Shown one piece after another: positions 23,949 to 31,867 of a stretch of DNA of 42,926 bases; the first letter of the stretch is position 1, and each line of letters opens with the position of its first letter. This DNA comes from Streptomyces sp. McG3 (GTDB lineage Bacteria; Actinomycetota; Actinomycetes; Streptomycetales; Streptomycetaceae): positions 1 to 42,926 of the forward strand of contig NZ_JAAXYC010000033.1 of the NCBI RefSeq assembly GCF_018619185.1. The letters run 5' to 3'. The notes under the pieces were generated by a model. The model was not told the DNA's origin. It ran no database searches and worked only from the letters and a program-made list of their open reading frames with translations. The position numbers were made by a program, and so were the translations under genes.

Positions 23949-24127
23949 CCTGCACTGATGCGACTCCAATCCTCGTGGAGCCGACGGATCGGTCCGGTCC
24001 CGTGGTTCCGGCCTCGTGGTTGCCCGACCTGCGACAGGGGCGGCGAACTCCCGGGCGGCGGCGGGCGGCAGGTTGACGCCCCCTTGGAGGAGGTGCTCGA
24101 CGAGGGCCTCGCCCGCGCCCTCGTCCC

Positions 24128-24714
24128 GTGATCGACACGGTCACCGGGACCACCGTGGCCACCATCCCCACCGAGGACACACCCTCCGGCGTGGCGCTCT
24201 CCCCCGACGGCGAGCACGCCTACGTCACCCACACCGACCCCGCGAAGCTGACCGTCATAGACACCGACACCAACACGGTGACCGTCACCTTCCCGGTCGG
24301 GACCTCCCCCTTCGACGTCGCCGTCAGCCCATCGGGCACCCAGGCGTACGTCGCCGACCTCGACGCCGACAGCGTCCGGGTCGTGGACCTGGCCACCCGG
24401 GCGACCGTCGCGACGATCGCCGTCGGCGGTGCACCTCGACCATCGTGCCCGGCATCACCTCGGGCACCTTCGGCGGCACCTTCCACGTCCCCAACCGCAG
24501 CTGCCTCACCCTCGCCGGCGCGGGCACCTCGACCTCGACCATCACCTGGAACACCGGACAGAACAGCACCCTGTCCCTGAACTTCACCACCACCATCGTC
24601 GGAGCCGTCTACACCTCCGTCCTGACCGGCCCCGCCACCGACGTCCTCCTGTGCACCCTGGGACTGGGCACCGTCTCCGGCATCCACACGGTGGGCGTCA
24701 TCACCTTCGTGTGA
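24128..24714 (+). pseudogene. fused remnants: YVTN beta-propeller fragment and tail of a secreted protein
   Basis: Two gene pieces in different frames. From 24128 to about 24431, one frame reads IDTVTGTTVATIPTEDTPSG, VALSPDGEHAYVTHTD, then a second and third propeller repeat (FDVAVSPSGTQAYVADLDAD, VRVVDLATRATVATIAVGG). From about 24431 the next frame reads CTSTIVPGITSGTFGGTFHV and continues to the TGA at 24714 (TITWNTGQNSTLSLNFTTTI, LCTLGLGTVSGIHTVGVITF), which resembles the C-terminal part of a family of exported actinobacterial proteins. Neither piece has a proper start, ribosome site or full domain. The junction looks like a deletion or recombination scar inside the transposon. Confidence 0.7.
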
Positions 24715-24730
24715 ACAGGGTTCGAGGACG

Positions 24731-24757
24731 CCCGCGGACCCGCTTTCGGTGCGCGGG
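24731..24757. other. intergenic region with a weak hairpin (24715-25026)
   Basis: CCCGCG / CGCGGG pair across a 15-base loop just after the remnant's stop and could act as a terminator. The rest of the 312 bases up to the next gene holds no recognisable gene. A promoter for the downstream gene must lie here, but I cannot name its boxes. Confidence 0.3.
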
Positions 24758-25026
24758 CCCGCAGGGGGTCACGGTTCGTACACCCGCACCGGCGCCCGCA
24801 CCGGGTCCACGCAGACGCAGTCGCCGCACGGTCGCCTGCGGCCGGTCATCCCAACAGGGCTGCCGGGCAGGGGAGTTCGCCACCGACGCGCCCCTCCGCC
24901 CGTCTTCGTCGCTTTATGTTCCGTCCTGATGACACGGAGGCATCGGGCGTGGACACTACGAGAGGCATGTACGCGCGGCGACCCCCGGGAGGGCCTGGCG
25001 GTCGCCTGTGAACAGGGGAGTCGCAC

Positions 25027-26559
25027 ATGGCCTACAAGGAAATAACCTCGGCGGATGGTCGGGTGACGATCACGGTGCCGGACGGACCGGTGCAGGCTGG
25101 GCAGCCTTTCACCCTCCGGGCGCGTATACCGGCTCGCGGGGACGGCACGCAAATCGGGGATCTGGTAAGGGAGCTGTATTTCAGCGTCTACACCGGTGAC
25201 CGCGCGGTGGGTAACTGCGTGGCCTTCGCCGACACGGTCACGGCCGGCCCGGTGCCGGGGTGGTTGTACAAGCGGGACGACCCGCAGCCGGAGGGAGACC
25301 TGTTCGGGCAGACCGGCTGGTACCGGGGCCGGGAGAAGCCGGCCCGTTCGGTGGACGTCACCATGACGGCGACGGTGAACAAGGCCGGTGTCTTCGATGG
25401 CTGGTGCGAGTGGGGGTTCGACGACAACGAGCGCTACGGCAGGGAGGCGGTCATGCTGGGCTTCCCGCTGGCGGTGGAGTCCGCGGCCACGGGAATCGCG
25501 ATCACCAACGTGTTCTACAAGGGCCAGGTCAAGTCCACCCAGGCCGATGAGTACGTCGAGATCACCAACCAGAGCACCGAGGGCCGGGACCTGACGGGGT
25601 GGAAGGTGAACGCCGGGGACAGTGGCCAGGACTTCGTCTTCCCTCAACTCGTGCTGCATGCCGGAAAAAGCTGCCGGATCTACACCAATGAGACACACCC
25701 TGAGTGGGGCGGATTCTCCTTCGGGTCAGGCCGGTCCATCTGGAACGACACCGGCGACACCGCCGAACTGCACGGTCCCGACGGAACCCTCGTCTCCGCC
25801 TACAGCTATGGCAGCCAGGCCCCGTCGACCCCGGCCGAGTCCGGACCGCCGGTGCCCGACCCGGTGGCCACGGAGCGGATCCCGTCGATCACCGTGCTCC
25901 GCACCTCCGGCCGCTGGATCTACACGGTCGTCTCGGGCGGCCGATGGGTGGAGTTCCACGACACCCAGATACTTCGCACCGGGGATGTCGCCGCCGACGC
26001 CGCCGGCAAGGCCACCGGCCGGTGGGCCAAGACCCTGCCCCGCACGTTGTGGCAGGGCCCCGTCGTCGTCGGCGTCGCCCAGGACCCCGCCACCCTCGAC
26101 GGGGCCCCCACACCCGCGCCGACATACGTGTTCGTCCAGGGCGACGACATCGCCTACGTCACCGACCAGGCGCTCGTCGAGCACGTCGGCTTCGACGTCC
26201 GATGGCCGGATGTGAGGAAGTGGCTGAACGGTGCTCCACTCCAGGCCCTGGGACCCACCCAGGACGCCGGCGGGAAACGCAAATACCTCGCCCTCTCCGG
26301 GGACCGCTACGCCTTCTTCGTCGACAGCGGCGTGGTCGAGACGGGAAGCATCGCCACCAAGTGGCCCTTCCTGCCCGCCGCCTTCCGGGCCGACGTCGAC
26401 TCCGTCACCGTCGTGCCCGAGAGCCCCCGCTGGAAGTACCTGGTCACCAAGGGGGACCAGGTCCTCTTCTTCACCGACGCGGGCATCGCCGAGGGGCCTC
26501 GCCCCATCTCCGCCAAATGGCCGCATCTGTGGACCTGGATGCACAACGACGGCCGATAG
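25027..26559 (+). CDS. lamin-tail-domain plus hemopexin-like repeat protein, copy 1
   Basis: 510 residues; GGGAG six bases before the ATG. Residues 1-150 are a beta-rich domain I do not recognise (SADGRVTITVPDGPVQAGQP ... WCEWGFDDNERYGREAVML). About 155-265 is a lamin-tail (LTD) domain: ITNVFYKGQ, DEYVEITNQSTEGRDLTGWK, DSGQDFVFPQLVLHAGKSCR, and SIWNDTGDTAELHGPDGTLV. About 285-510 has four hemopexin-like repeats, each with Y-x-x-x-x-G-x-x-x-x-F-x-D and then W-P: RWIYTVVSGGRWVEFHD, TYVFVQGDDIAYVTD, KYLALSGDRYAFFVDS, and KYLVTKGDQVLFFTDAGIAE, ending KWPHLWTWM. No signal peptide or membrane segment. Function unknown. It is paralogous to the gene at 27166-28761. Confidence 0.8.
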   Translation: MAYKEITSADGRVTITVPDGPVQAGQPFTLRARIPARGDGTQIGDLVRELYFSVYTGDRAVGNCVAFADTVTAGPVPGWLYKRDDPQPEGDLFGQTGWYRGREKPARSVDVTMTATVNKAGVFDGWCEWGFDDNERYGREAVMLGFPLAVESAATGIAITNVFYKGQVKSTQADEYVEITNQSTEGRDLTGWKVNAGDSGQDFVFPQLVLHAGKSCRIYTNETHPEWGGFSFGSGRSIWNDTGDTAELHGPDGTLVSAYSYGSQAPSTPAESGPPVPDPVATERIPSITVLRTSGRWIYTVVSGGRWVEFHDTQILRTGDVAADAAGKATGRWAKTLPRTLWQGPVVVGVAQDPATLDGAPTPAPTYVFVQGDDIAYVTDQALVEHVGFDVRWPDVRKWLNGAPLQALGPTQDAGGKRKYLALSGDRYAFFVDSGVVETGSIATKWPFLPAAFRADVDSVTVVPESPRWKYLVTKGDQVLFFTDAGIAEGPRPISAKWPHLWTWMHNDGR

Positions 26560-26611
26560 ACACACCCCGGGAGGAGTGCTCTGTCCCGGGACGTAGTTCT
26601 TGGGGCGTGCG

Positions 26612-26641
26612 GAGCGCCCGGGAACCCTGTCCCGGGCGCTC
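26612..26641. terminator. strong hairpin after the first lamin-tail gene
   Basis: A perfect 12-bp stem GAGCGCCCGGGA / TCCCGGGCGCTC around a six-base loop, 52 bases after the stop. It separates the two paralogous genes into independent transcripts. Confidence 0.8.
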
Positions 26642-27165
26642 GGCCCCTCGACCGGCCCGGAACCGGGTCGCGGCGGTCGCGCCCGGAAGGTGGGGGCGTG
26701 GGACGTCCCACCGTCCCGCGACCGGTGACCTGTGCGGGCAAGGGCCCCGTCGCCCGCGCAGGTCCGGCACGAACAGGCCGATGGGGTGTCGGAGGTCCTC
26801 ACCGGCGGGAGGGGTCCCGCGTCCCGACCTCCGGTTCGGCTCCGGGTCAGGCGTCGGTGTCCCGGCCGGTGAGGCCCGGCTTCACCGGGACGCATCCCGT
26901 GCCCACGGTGTTCGTGACGGTGTCGAAACGACGGCGACCTCTCCGGCTGATCAAGGTGGTCACACGACGTCTCGTGCCGATGACGGTGGACGGCGTCGGC
27001 AGGTGGCCGCTCGCGATCGATCGCCGCTCTTGTGGGGACGGCCGGTGTGCTGTGACCATGTCACCGGACGTGTTCGGGTCGGTACTCGTTTTCGCGGGCG
27101 GTGTCCGCGAACGTCACGGCCCGGGACGCGTCGGGGTTCGTCCGACGACGGAGAGGAATGACCGC
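26642..27165. other. intergenic region before the second lamin-tail gene
   Basis: About 520 bases. The downstream frame is open through much of it but lacks protein character or a start signal. A hairpin (TTCGCGG-GCGGTGT-CCGCGAA, 27091-27111) lies 55 bases upstream of the next start. No gene recognised. Confidence 0.4.
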
Positions 27166-28761
27166 GTGCCGACCGCGACCATCACCGGAACGTTCGCCAT
27201 CGGAATCCAATCGGGCATGTACTCGACGCCGGAGAGCGTCGCGGGGCAGAACACCGACCGCATGACCTGGGGGACGCCACCGCCGGGCGGGTCGCCCAAG
27301 TCGTACCGGTTCACCGGCCGCACCACGGAAATCCCCCTGGACGGCTCGGAGTTCCTCCTGGGTACCATCACCCACGAGGACCACCCGATCACCGACCCGC
27401 CGATCCAGTTCGATTTCACGATGACCGTGCGGTTGTCCCTCCCCGACGGCGGTGGTCACGACTTCCGCTACCCGATCGTGCACTCGGACCGGGACTACGG
27501 CGACCCGGGCGATCCCGAGAACGCCTCCTTCGACGCGCAGAGCAGGACCCGGGACACCGTCGACATGGGCGGCGGCCTCTACGAACCGGTGATCACGCGC
27601 CTGGTGCCCGTGGACGAACTCGAACGCACCTCGGCGGTCTACGCGGGCGCCTTCTGGGATTTCCCCCCGAGCGGCCCCGGCGGCTCCTTCTGGGTGATGG
27701 CCACCATGTGCCTGCCGAGCAACAACGACGCACGGCCGCGCATCGACACCGTGCGGTACAAGGGTTCGGCCGCGGGCCAAGCCGACGAGTACGTCGAGAT
27801 CTCCAACCCGTACACCGGACTGGTCCAACTGGAGGGCTACCGGCTGAGCGCCGGCGACTCCGGCCAGGACTTCGTCTTCTCCCACAACGATTACCTGCAC
27901 GGCGGACACCGGTTACGCGTCTACACCAACGAGGACCATCCCGAATGGGGCGGCCACTCCTTCGGCATCGGCCGCTCGATCTGGAACGACAAGGGCGAGG
28001 TCGCCGAACTCCGCACCGCGCGCGGCGACCTCGTCTCCCGATACGCCTACGGCGACCAGGCCGCCACCGCCGAAGAGTCGGCGGTCCCCTCCGACCGCCT
28101 CCCCGCGATCGCCATCGTCCGGCGCTCCGGCTGGGTCTACACGGTCCTGTCGGGTGGGAGATGGGTCGAGTTCGACGACCGCCGGATCCTGCGGACGGGC
28201 GACATCGCCGGGGCCTCCGGCCGCTGGGGCGCCGTCCTGCCGCCCGCCTTCCTGCGGGACGCACCCGTCGGCGGCGTCGTCCAGGACCCGGCCACGCTCT
28301 CGGGCGGGACCGGGGATCCCGACATCCACGTGTTCGTCGAGGGCGACGACGTCGTGTTCGTCACCGACGACGCGCTCCTGGAACAGGACACGATCTCGGG
28401 GAGGTGGCCGGCCGTGCGGAACTGGGCGGCCGCCGCCCCGCTGCAGGCCCTCGCCCCCGCGCGCCCGACCACCGGCCCGGTGAAGTACCTGGCGCTGACC
28501 GGGGACGAGTACTGCTTCTTCACCGACGCCGGCCTCCTGGAATCCGGCCGGATCGCCGAGAAATGGCCGTTCCTCCCGGCGGGCTTCACGCGCGACATCG
28601 ACGCCGTCGCCCTCGTTCCCGAAGCCCCGCGCTGGAAATACCTGTTCGCCAAGGGCGGCGACATCCTCTTCCTCACCGACGCCGGCATCGCCGAAGGACC
28701 CCGCAGGATCTCCGCCAAATGGCCGCACCTGTGGACCTGGATGCAACAAGGCGGCCGATGA
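27166..28761 (+). CDS. choice-of-anchor-K plus lamin-tail plus hemopexin-like protein, copy 2
   Basis: 531 residues from GTG 27166, with GAGAGG nine bases upstream; the long upstream open frame is not coding. Residues 1-150 resemble a choice-of-anchor-K domain (MTWGTPPPGGSPKSYRFTGR, EFLLGTITHEDHPITDPPIQ). About 190-290 is a lamin-tail domain (DEYVEISNPYTGLVQLEGYR, SAGDSGQDFVFSHNDYLHGG, SIWNDKGEVAEL). The rest is four hemopexin-like repeats that closely follow copy 1, down to LTDAGIAEGPRRISAKWPHL. Copies 1 and 2 thus share lamin-tail and propeller parts but have unrelated N-terminal domains. No signal peptide. Function unknown; cytoplasmic binding or scaffold proteins are possible. Confidence 0.8.
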   Translation: MPTATITGTFAIGIQSGMYSTPESVAGQNTDRMTWGTPPPGGSPKSYRFTGRTTEIPLDGSEFLLGTITHEDHPITDPPIQFDFTMTVRLSLPDGGGHDFRYPIVHSDRDYGDPGDPENASFDAQSRTRDTVDMGGGLYEPVITRLVPVDELERTSAVYAGAFWDFPPSGPGGSFWVMATMCLPSNNDARPRIDTVRYKGSAAGQADEYVEISNPYTGLVQLEGYRLSAGDSGQDFVFSHNDYLHGGHRLRVYTNEDHPEWGGHSFGIGRSIWNDKGEVAELRTARGDLVSRYAYGDQAATAEESAVPSDRLPAIAIVRRSGWVYTVLSGGRWVEFDDRRILRTGDIAGASGRWGAVLPPAFLRDAPVGGVVQDPATLSGGTGDPDIHVFVEGDDVVFVTDDALLEQDTISGRWPAVRNWAAAAPLQALAPARPTTGPVKYLALTGDEYCFFTDAGLLESGRIAEKWPFLPAGFTRDIDAVALVPEAPRWKYLFAKGGDILFLTDAGIAEGPRRISAKWPHLWTWMQQGGR

Positions 28762-28804
28762 CACCCCACCACCGTCCCGCGCGGGGAGACGACGAGGATG
28801 CCGG

Positions 28805-30175
28805 TCAGTGGGTGCGTTGGACGCGGGGTGGTGTCCAGGTGGCGTCGAGGATGGGCTGTCGGGGCCAGTAGGCGCGGATGTACAGGGAGAACGCGCCTTC
28901 GGGGGCGGGCAGCCAGTTCTCGGTGGGGGCGCCGTCGGGCGGGGTGTGGCCGGCGTACAGGGTCAGTGATCCGTCCGGCCCGTGCACCAGGTCGGGGTTC
29001 TTGGTGCCCAGGGAGTATCGGCCCAGGTCGTTCTCGTAGTAGAAGTGGTGCTCGTTGTAGAGGGTGACGGAGAAGAAGCCGTCCACGGGCGGCAGTTCGC
29101 CGGCGTCGAACCGCACCGTGTAGGCGTGGGCGCCTTCGAGTTGCGCGCCGTCGATGTCGGTGTCGGTGAACAGGTACTTCGTCTCCTGCGGCGTGTTCTC
29201 GAACATGTTCGAGCGGGCGAGCGCGGTGCGGGTGAGGTAGTCGGTGCCGAACGCCGAGTTGTTCGTGGGGGAGTACCACTTGTTCCCGGCCGCGGGACCG
29301 TTGTACTCCCACCGCAGCAGCGGCGTGACGATCTCCTTCTCGGTCTCGCGGGCGACGTCGACCAGCGCCCGTTTGACCTCCGGTGAGGCGTCGGCGGCGG
29401 CGAGGAGGTCGCGGAACTGCCGGTACAGGGCCTCCTCGCCGGGAAGCGGCGGCACGCCGTCCAGGACCTCGGGCAACCGGTCGAAGAACGCGTCCGGGTC
29501 GACCCAGCGGATCTCGCCGTCGCCGGCGGCCTCGGGGACCGGGAAGGTGGGCACGTTCGCCCAGTCGTCCTTCCTCATCGTGCCGTCGAACTCGTCCAGC
29601 GGGTAGATCGTGACGTACGGCAGGAGTTCCATGACCCTCGCCCGGTCCTGGGCGGTGTCCTCGATGAACACCCGAGGGCAGAACGCCGCCAACGCGGTCG
29701 TGGACCGGAACGATCCGGTGATGCCCTCGGGGAGGTCGCCGGCCCAGTTCGGGCCGAGCACGGCGTAGAACCCGGGCGCGGTGCCGTACTGCTTGCCCAG
29801 GCGCGCGAAGGAGTCCGTGCGGTGGTCCCACGCGGCCGCGACCCAGAACCGGTCGCCGAAGTCGGGAATCTGGAACACGGCCGGCTGCTCGTCCAGGCTC
29901 CCGAACCCGAACCCGTACAGCACGTCCTGGTTGGTGCAGGCCACGAACCGCTGCCCGGCGGGGATGTAGTCGGTCATCATGCACACCCGACCCAGCGGCG
30001 CGTTCGGCAGCACCCCGCCCCGCAGGCCGGGCTCCGACACCGACGTCAACGCGGTGCGCCGGTTGATCATCGACACCATGGGCCAGCCCCACACGTACGC
30101 GATCCGGCCGACCGCCCGCACGAACGACTCCGGCATCCGGGCCGGAGAACCCACGCCCACACTCTTCGACGACAT
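28805..30175 (-). CDS. DUF1254/DUF1214-domain protein
   Basis: 456 residues from ATG 30175, with GGAAGGGG five bases upstream; extension upstream is not protein-like. The N-terminal DUF1254 part is clear (GRIAYVWGWPMVSMINRRTA, VCMMTDYIPAGQRFVACTNQ, DVLYGFGFGSLDEQPAVFQI). The C-terminal DUF1214 part is also clear (AHAYTVRFDAGELPPVDGFF, SVTLYNEHHFYYEND, GSLTLYAGHTPPDGAPTENW, APEGAFSLYIRAYWP). No signal peptide is visible, whereas many family members are exported. The function of the family is unknown. It is a passenger of the transposon, convergent with the second lamin-tail gene. Confidence 0.88.
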   Translation of the reverse strand: MSSKSVGVGSPARMPESFVRAVGRIAYVWGWPMVSMINRRTALTSVSEPGLRGGVLPNAPLGRVCMMTDYIPAGQRFVACTNQDVLYGFGFGSLDEQPAVFQIPDFGDRFWVAAAWDHRTDSFARLGKQYGTAPGFYAVLGPNWAGDLPEGITGSFRSTTALAAFCPRVFIEDTAQDRARVMELLPYVTIYPLDEFDGTMRKDDWANVPTFPVPEAAGDGEIRWVDPDAFFDRLPEVLDGVPPLPGEEALYRQFRDLLAAADASPEVKRALVDVARETEKEIVTPLLRWEYNGPAAGNKWYSPTNNSAFGTDYLTRTALARSNMFENTPQETKYLFTDTDIDGAQLEGAHAYTVRFDAGELPPVDGFFSVTLYNEHHFYYENDLGRYSLGTKNPDLVHGPDGSLTLYAGHTPPDGAPTENWLPAPEGAFSLYIRAYWPRQPILDATWTPPRVQRTH

Positions 30176-30268
30176 CGCAGCCCCTTCCAACCTCCACGCC
30201 AACGGACGATTCGACGCTAATCGCGCGACGCCCGACCGGCGACCGGGCATCCGTCCACACCACCCGCG

Positions 30269-30427
30269 GTGACGACGGTGTACGAACGCGGGCTCGCGCG
30301 GCTCGTGGCACACGAGATCGACCATCTCGACGGACTGCTCTACACCGCCCGGATGCGGCCCGGAGTCGAACCGATCCCCGTCGAGGAATACCGGCAATCC
30401 GGCCGGTCCTGGGCCTACGACTCTTAA
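30269..30427 (+). pseudogene. def: peptide deformylase, C-terminal fragment
   Basis: 52 codons from a GTG reading VTTVYERGLARLVAHEIDHL, then DGLLYTARMRPGVEPIPVEE, to TAA at 30425-30427. HEIDHLDG is motif 3 of peptide deformylase (metal-binding HExxH). The sequence starts just before that motif, so motifs 1 and 2 and the rest of the enzyme are missing. There is no ribosome site. It is a captured or left-over gene end inside the transposon. Confidence 0.85.
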
Positions 30428-30492
30428 CCGACCCGCCTGGTCGCGGTGTCCTCCGGCAAGAAGTAGCCCCGCATGCCGGGCCCGGTTGACTC

Positions 30493-31560
30493 TCAGCCCC
30501 GGCGACGTACCGCAGGGTCGCGTGCGGCGACGTGCCGGGCGACCGCGTCGACGCCGGGGCGTGCGTACCGCTCCAGGGAGCGGACGGAGGCGTGGCGGGA
30601 GCGGGCCAGCAGCATCGGGGTGGAGGTGCCGCCCTCGGCATCGTGGGTGAGCGCACTGTGGCGGAGCCGGTGCAGCGTCCAGCCGTCCAGGTCTTCGATG
30701 TCCTCGGGTGAGGCGAGCGGGTTGGCCAGCAGCCTGGTGTTCTCCTCGAAGATCTCCTCGGCCCGCCGGTAGGAGAGCCGCGCCCGGCCGGTCTCCGGGC
30801 ACACATCGAGGGTTGGCGTCCCGGCCGGTGCCTTGCGGCCGGTGAGGAACAGCGGGCCACGACTGCGGCCCGCGATCAGGCGGGGCAGCAGTTGGGCGGT
30901 GCCGGATTGCCAGTGAATCCACTCGGTCGCGCCGCCCTTGGCCAAGGTCCGGCCGCGCTTGTCGCCCGGGTGCAGGTCCTCCACGTTCAGGCACAGCACC
31001 TCATCGGCCCGTGCGGCGGACTCGTAGAGCATCTTCCACTGCGTCTTCTCCCGGAGCCCGACGTCCAGGCGCCACAGGCCGGCGATCTGGTTCTCCGCCA
31101 GGGCCTTGGTGCGGTCCGGTGGCGCCGGCCGCCGCTCGATGCCGATCGTCGGATCGCCTGCGATCCAGCCCTGGCGCTGCCACCAGCCGATCGTCTTGCG
31201 CGCGATGGACAGCTCCCGATTGACGGTGTCGGCGTCCATCTCGTCCGCCCGCGCCGCCGCCAGCTCGGCCAGCACCTCGGGCAGCGCCGGGTCGTCGATC
31301 GCGGCGACGGGGAAGACGGGCGGCTTCGCGCCCCGGCGGGCGGGTCCGGTCGGCGCCGGTTCGCCGACGAACATCCACCCCCACGTCGTCAGCGAGATCC
31401 GGTAGATCCGCGCGGAGGACTTCGCGATGCCCGCACCAGTGAGGTACCGCTCGACCGCCGCGGCGTACGACGCCGGAGCGGCGGACAGGGGCACCACCCG
31501 GGCGCGCGGCAACCGAAGCGCGCCCCCGCCTCCGAGTTCGGTCACTGGTTCGATCGTCAC
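30493..31560 (-). CDS. tyrosine recombinase of the transposon (TnpI-like resolvase)
   Basis: 355 residues from GTG 31560, preceded by GGAGG; the frame is open to GTG 31602. A SAM-like core-binding domain is at about 30-150 (SYAAAVERYLTGAGIAKSSA, RELSIARKTIGWWQRQGW). The catalytic domain has Arg in ESAARADEVLCL (about 184), His/Arg in TLHRLRHSALTHD (about 297/300), His in LARSRHASVRSLE (about 323) and the nucleophile in ERYARPG (Tyr about 332), so it is complete. It probably resolves transposition cointegrates at the palindromic site directly upstream, the role TnpI has in Tn4430-type elements (inference). One arm of that site lies in its own leader, suggesting autoregulation. Confidence 0.88.
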   Translation of the reverse strand: MTIEPVTELGGGGALRLPRARVVPLSAAPASYAAAVERYLTGAGIAKSSARIYRISLTTWGWMFVGEPAPTGPARRGAKPPVFPVAAIDDPALPEVLAELAAARADEMDADTVNRELSIARKTIGWWQRQGWIAGDPTIGIERRPAPPDRTKALAENQIAGLWRLDVGLREKTQWKMLYESAARADEVLCLNVEDLHPGDKRGRTLAKGGATEWIHWQSGTAQLLPRLIAGRSRGPLFLTGRKAPAGTPTLDVCPETGRARLSYRRAEEIFEENTRLLANPLASPEDIEDLDGWTLHRLRHSALTHDAEGGTSTPMLLARSRHASVRSLERYARPGVDAVARHVAARDPAVRRRG

Positions 31561-31582
31561 GTCCGCCCCGCCTCCCGGAACT

Positions 31583-31689
31583 GCCGCAGTAAATGCGTAC
31601 ACCTCACCCCGGCGGCCGGAATGCCCCGCCGCAGGTCGCGATGATCACGGTAGAGGCTCCGCCGCAGTAAATCCGGCATTTACTGCGGC
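31583..31689. other. putative recombinase resolution site (three 12-bp arms)
   Basis: The core is a perfect inverted repeat: GCCGCAGTAAAT (31661-31672), five-base spacer CCGGC, ATTTACTGCGGC (31678-31689). A third, identical arm lies in direct orientation at 31583-31594, and a partial one (GCCGCAG) at 31628-31634. Arms of this size flanking a short spacer plus accessory direct repeats are what tyrosine-recombinase resolution sites look like. The site is between the recombinase gene and the right end of the element. Confidence 0.85.
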
Positions 31690-31824
31690 AACATGCTGAC
31701 GGGGCGCCAGGGCCCAGAAGTCCGATAAGCCGACCTCGAAGCGGAATCACTGCTACCGCTATCCGCTGCTCGATTCGTCCTCACCCCGAGCAAGCGGCCG
31801 ACCGTCACGTTGACTACAGAGTGC

Positions 31825-31862
31825 TACTTGTCACTTGGTTCGCCGCTCGTTAACGGCACCCC
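31825..31862 (-). repeat. right 38-bp terminal inverted repeat
   Basis: The reverse complement begins GGGGTGCCGTTAACGAGCG and differs from the left repeat at two positions only. Confidence 0.95.
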
Positions 31863-31867
31863 TACAC
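31863..31867. repeat. target-site duplication, right copy (TACAC)
   Basis: Identical to 20604-20608; immediately follows the right inverted repeat. Confidence 0.95.

Larger units (their letters stand above)
20609..31862. mobile_element. complete Tn3-family transposon with tyrosine recombinase (11,254 bp)
   Basis: Bounded by 38-bp inverted repeats and a TACAC duplication, and inserted in a DUF993 gene. Contents from left to right: terminator, tnpA (-), a region with direct repeats, remnants of two exported-protein genes, two lamin-tail/hemopexin-like genes (+), a DUF1254/DUF1214 gene (-), a peptide-deformylase tail, a tyrosine recombinase gene (-) and its palindromic site. Removing the element plus one TACAC restores the reading frame of the target gene exactly. 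Transposase and recombinase are at opposite ends with the passengers in between. There are no resistance genes. Confidence 0.95.

Noticed and set aside
26698..27165. Upstream extension of the second lamin-tail gene
   Set aside because: Frame is open, but there is no protein character; GTG 27166 has a ribosome site and opens directly on the first recognisable domain.
30176..30994. Long N-terminal extension of the DUF1254/DUF1214 frame
   Set aside because: Overlaps the deformylase fragment and the recombinase gene; ATG 30175 has its own ribosome site and starts the domain.
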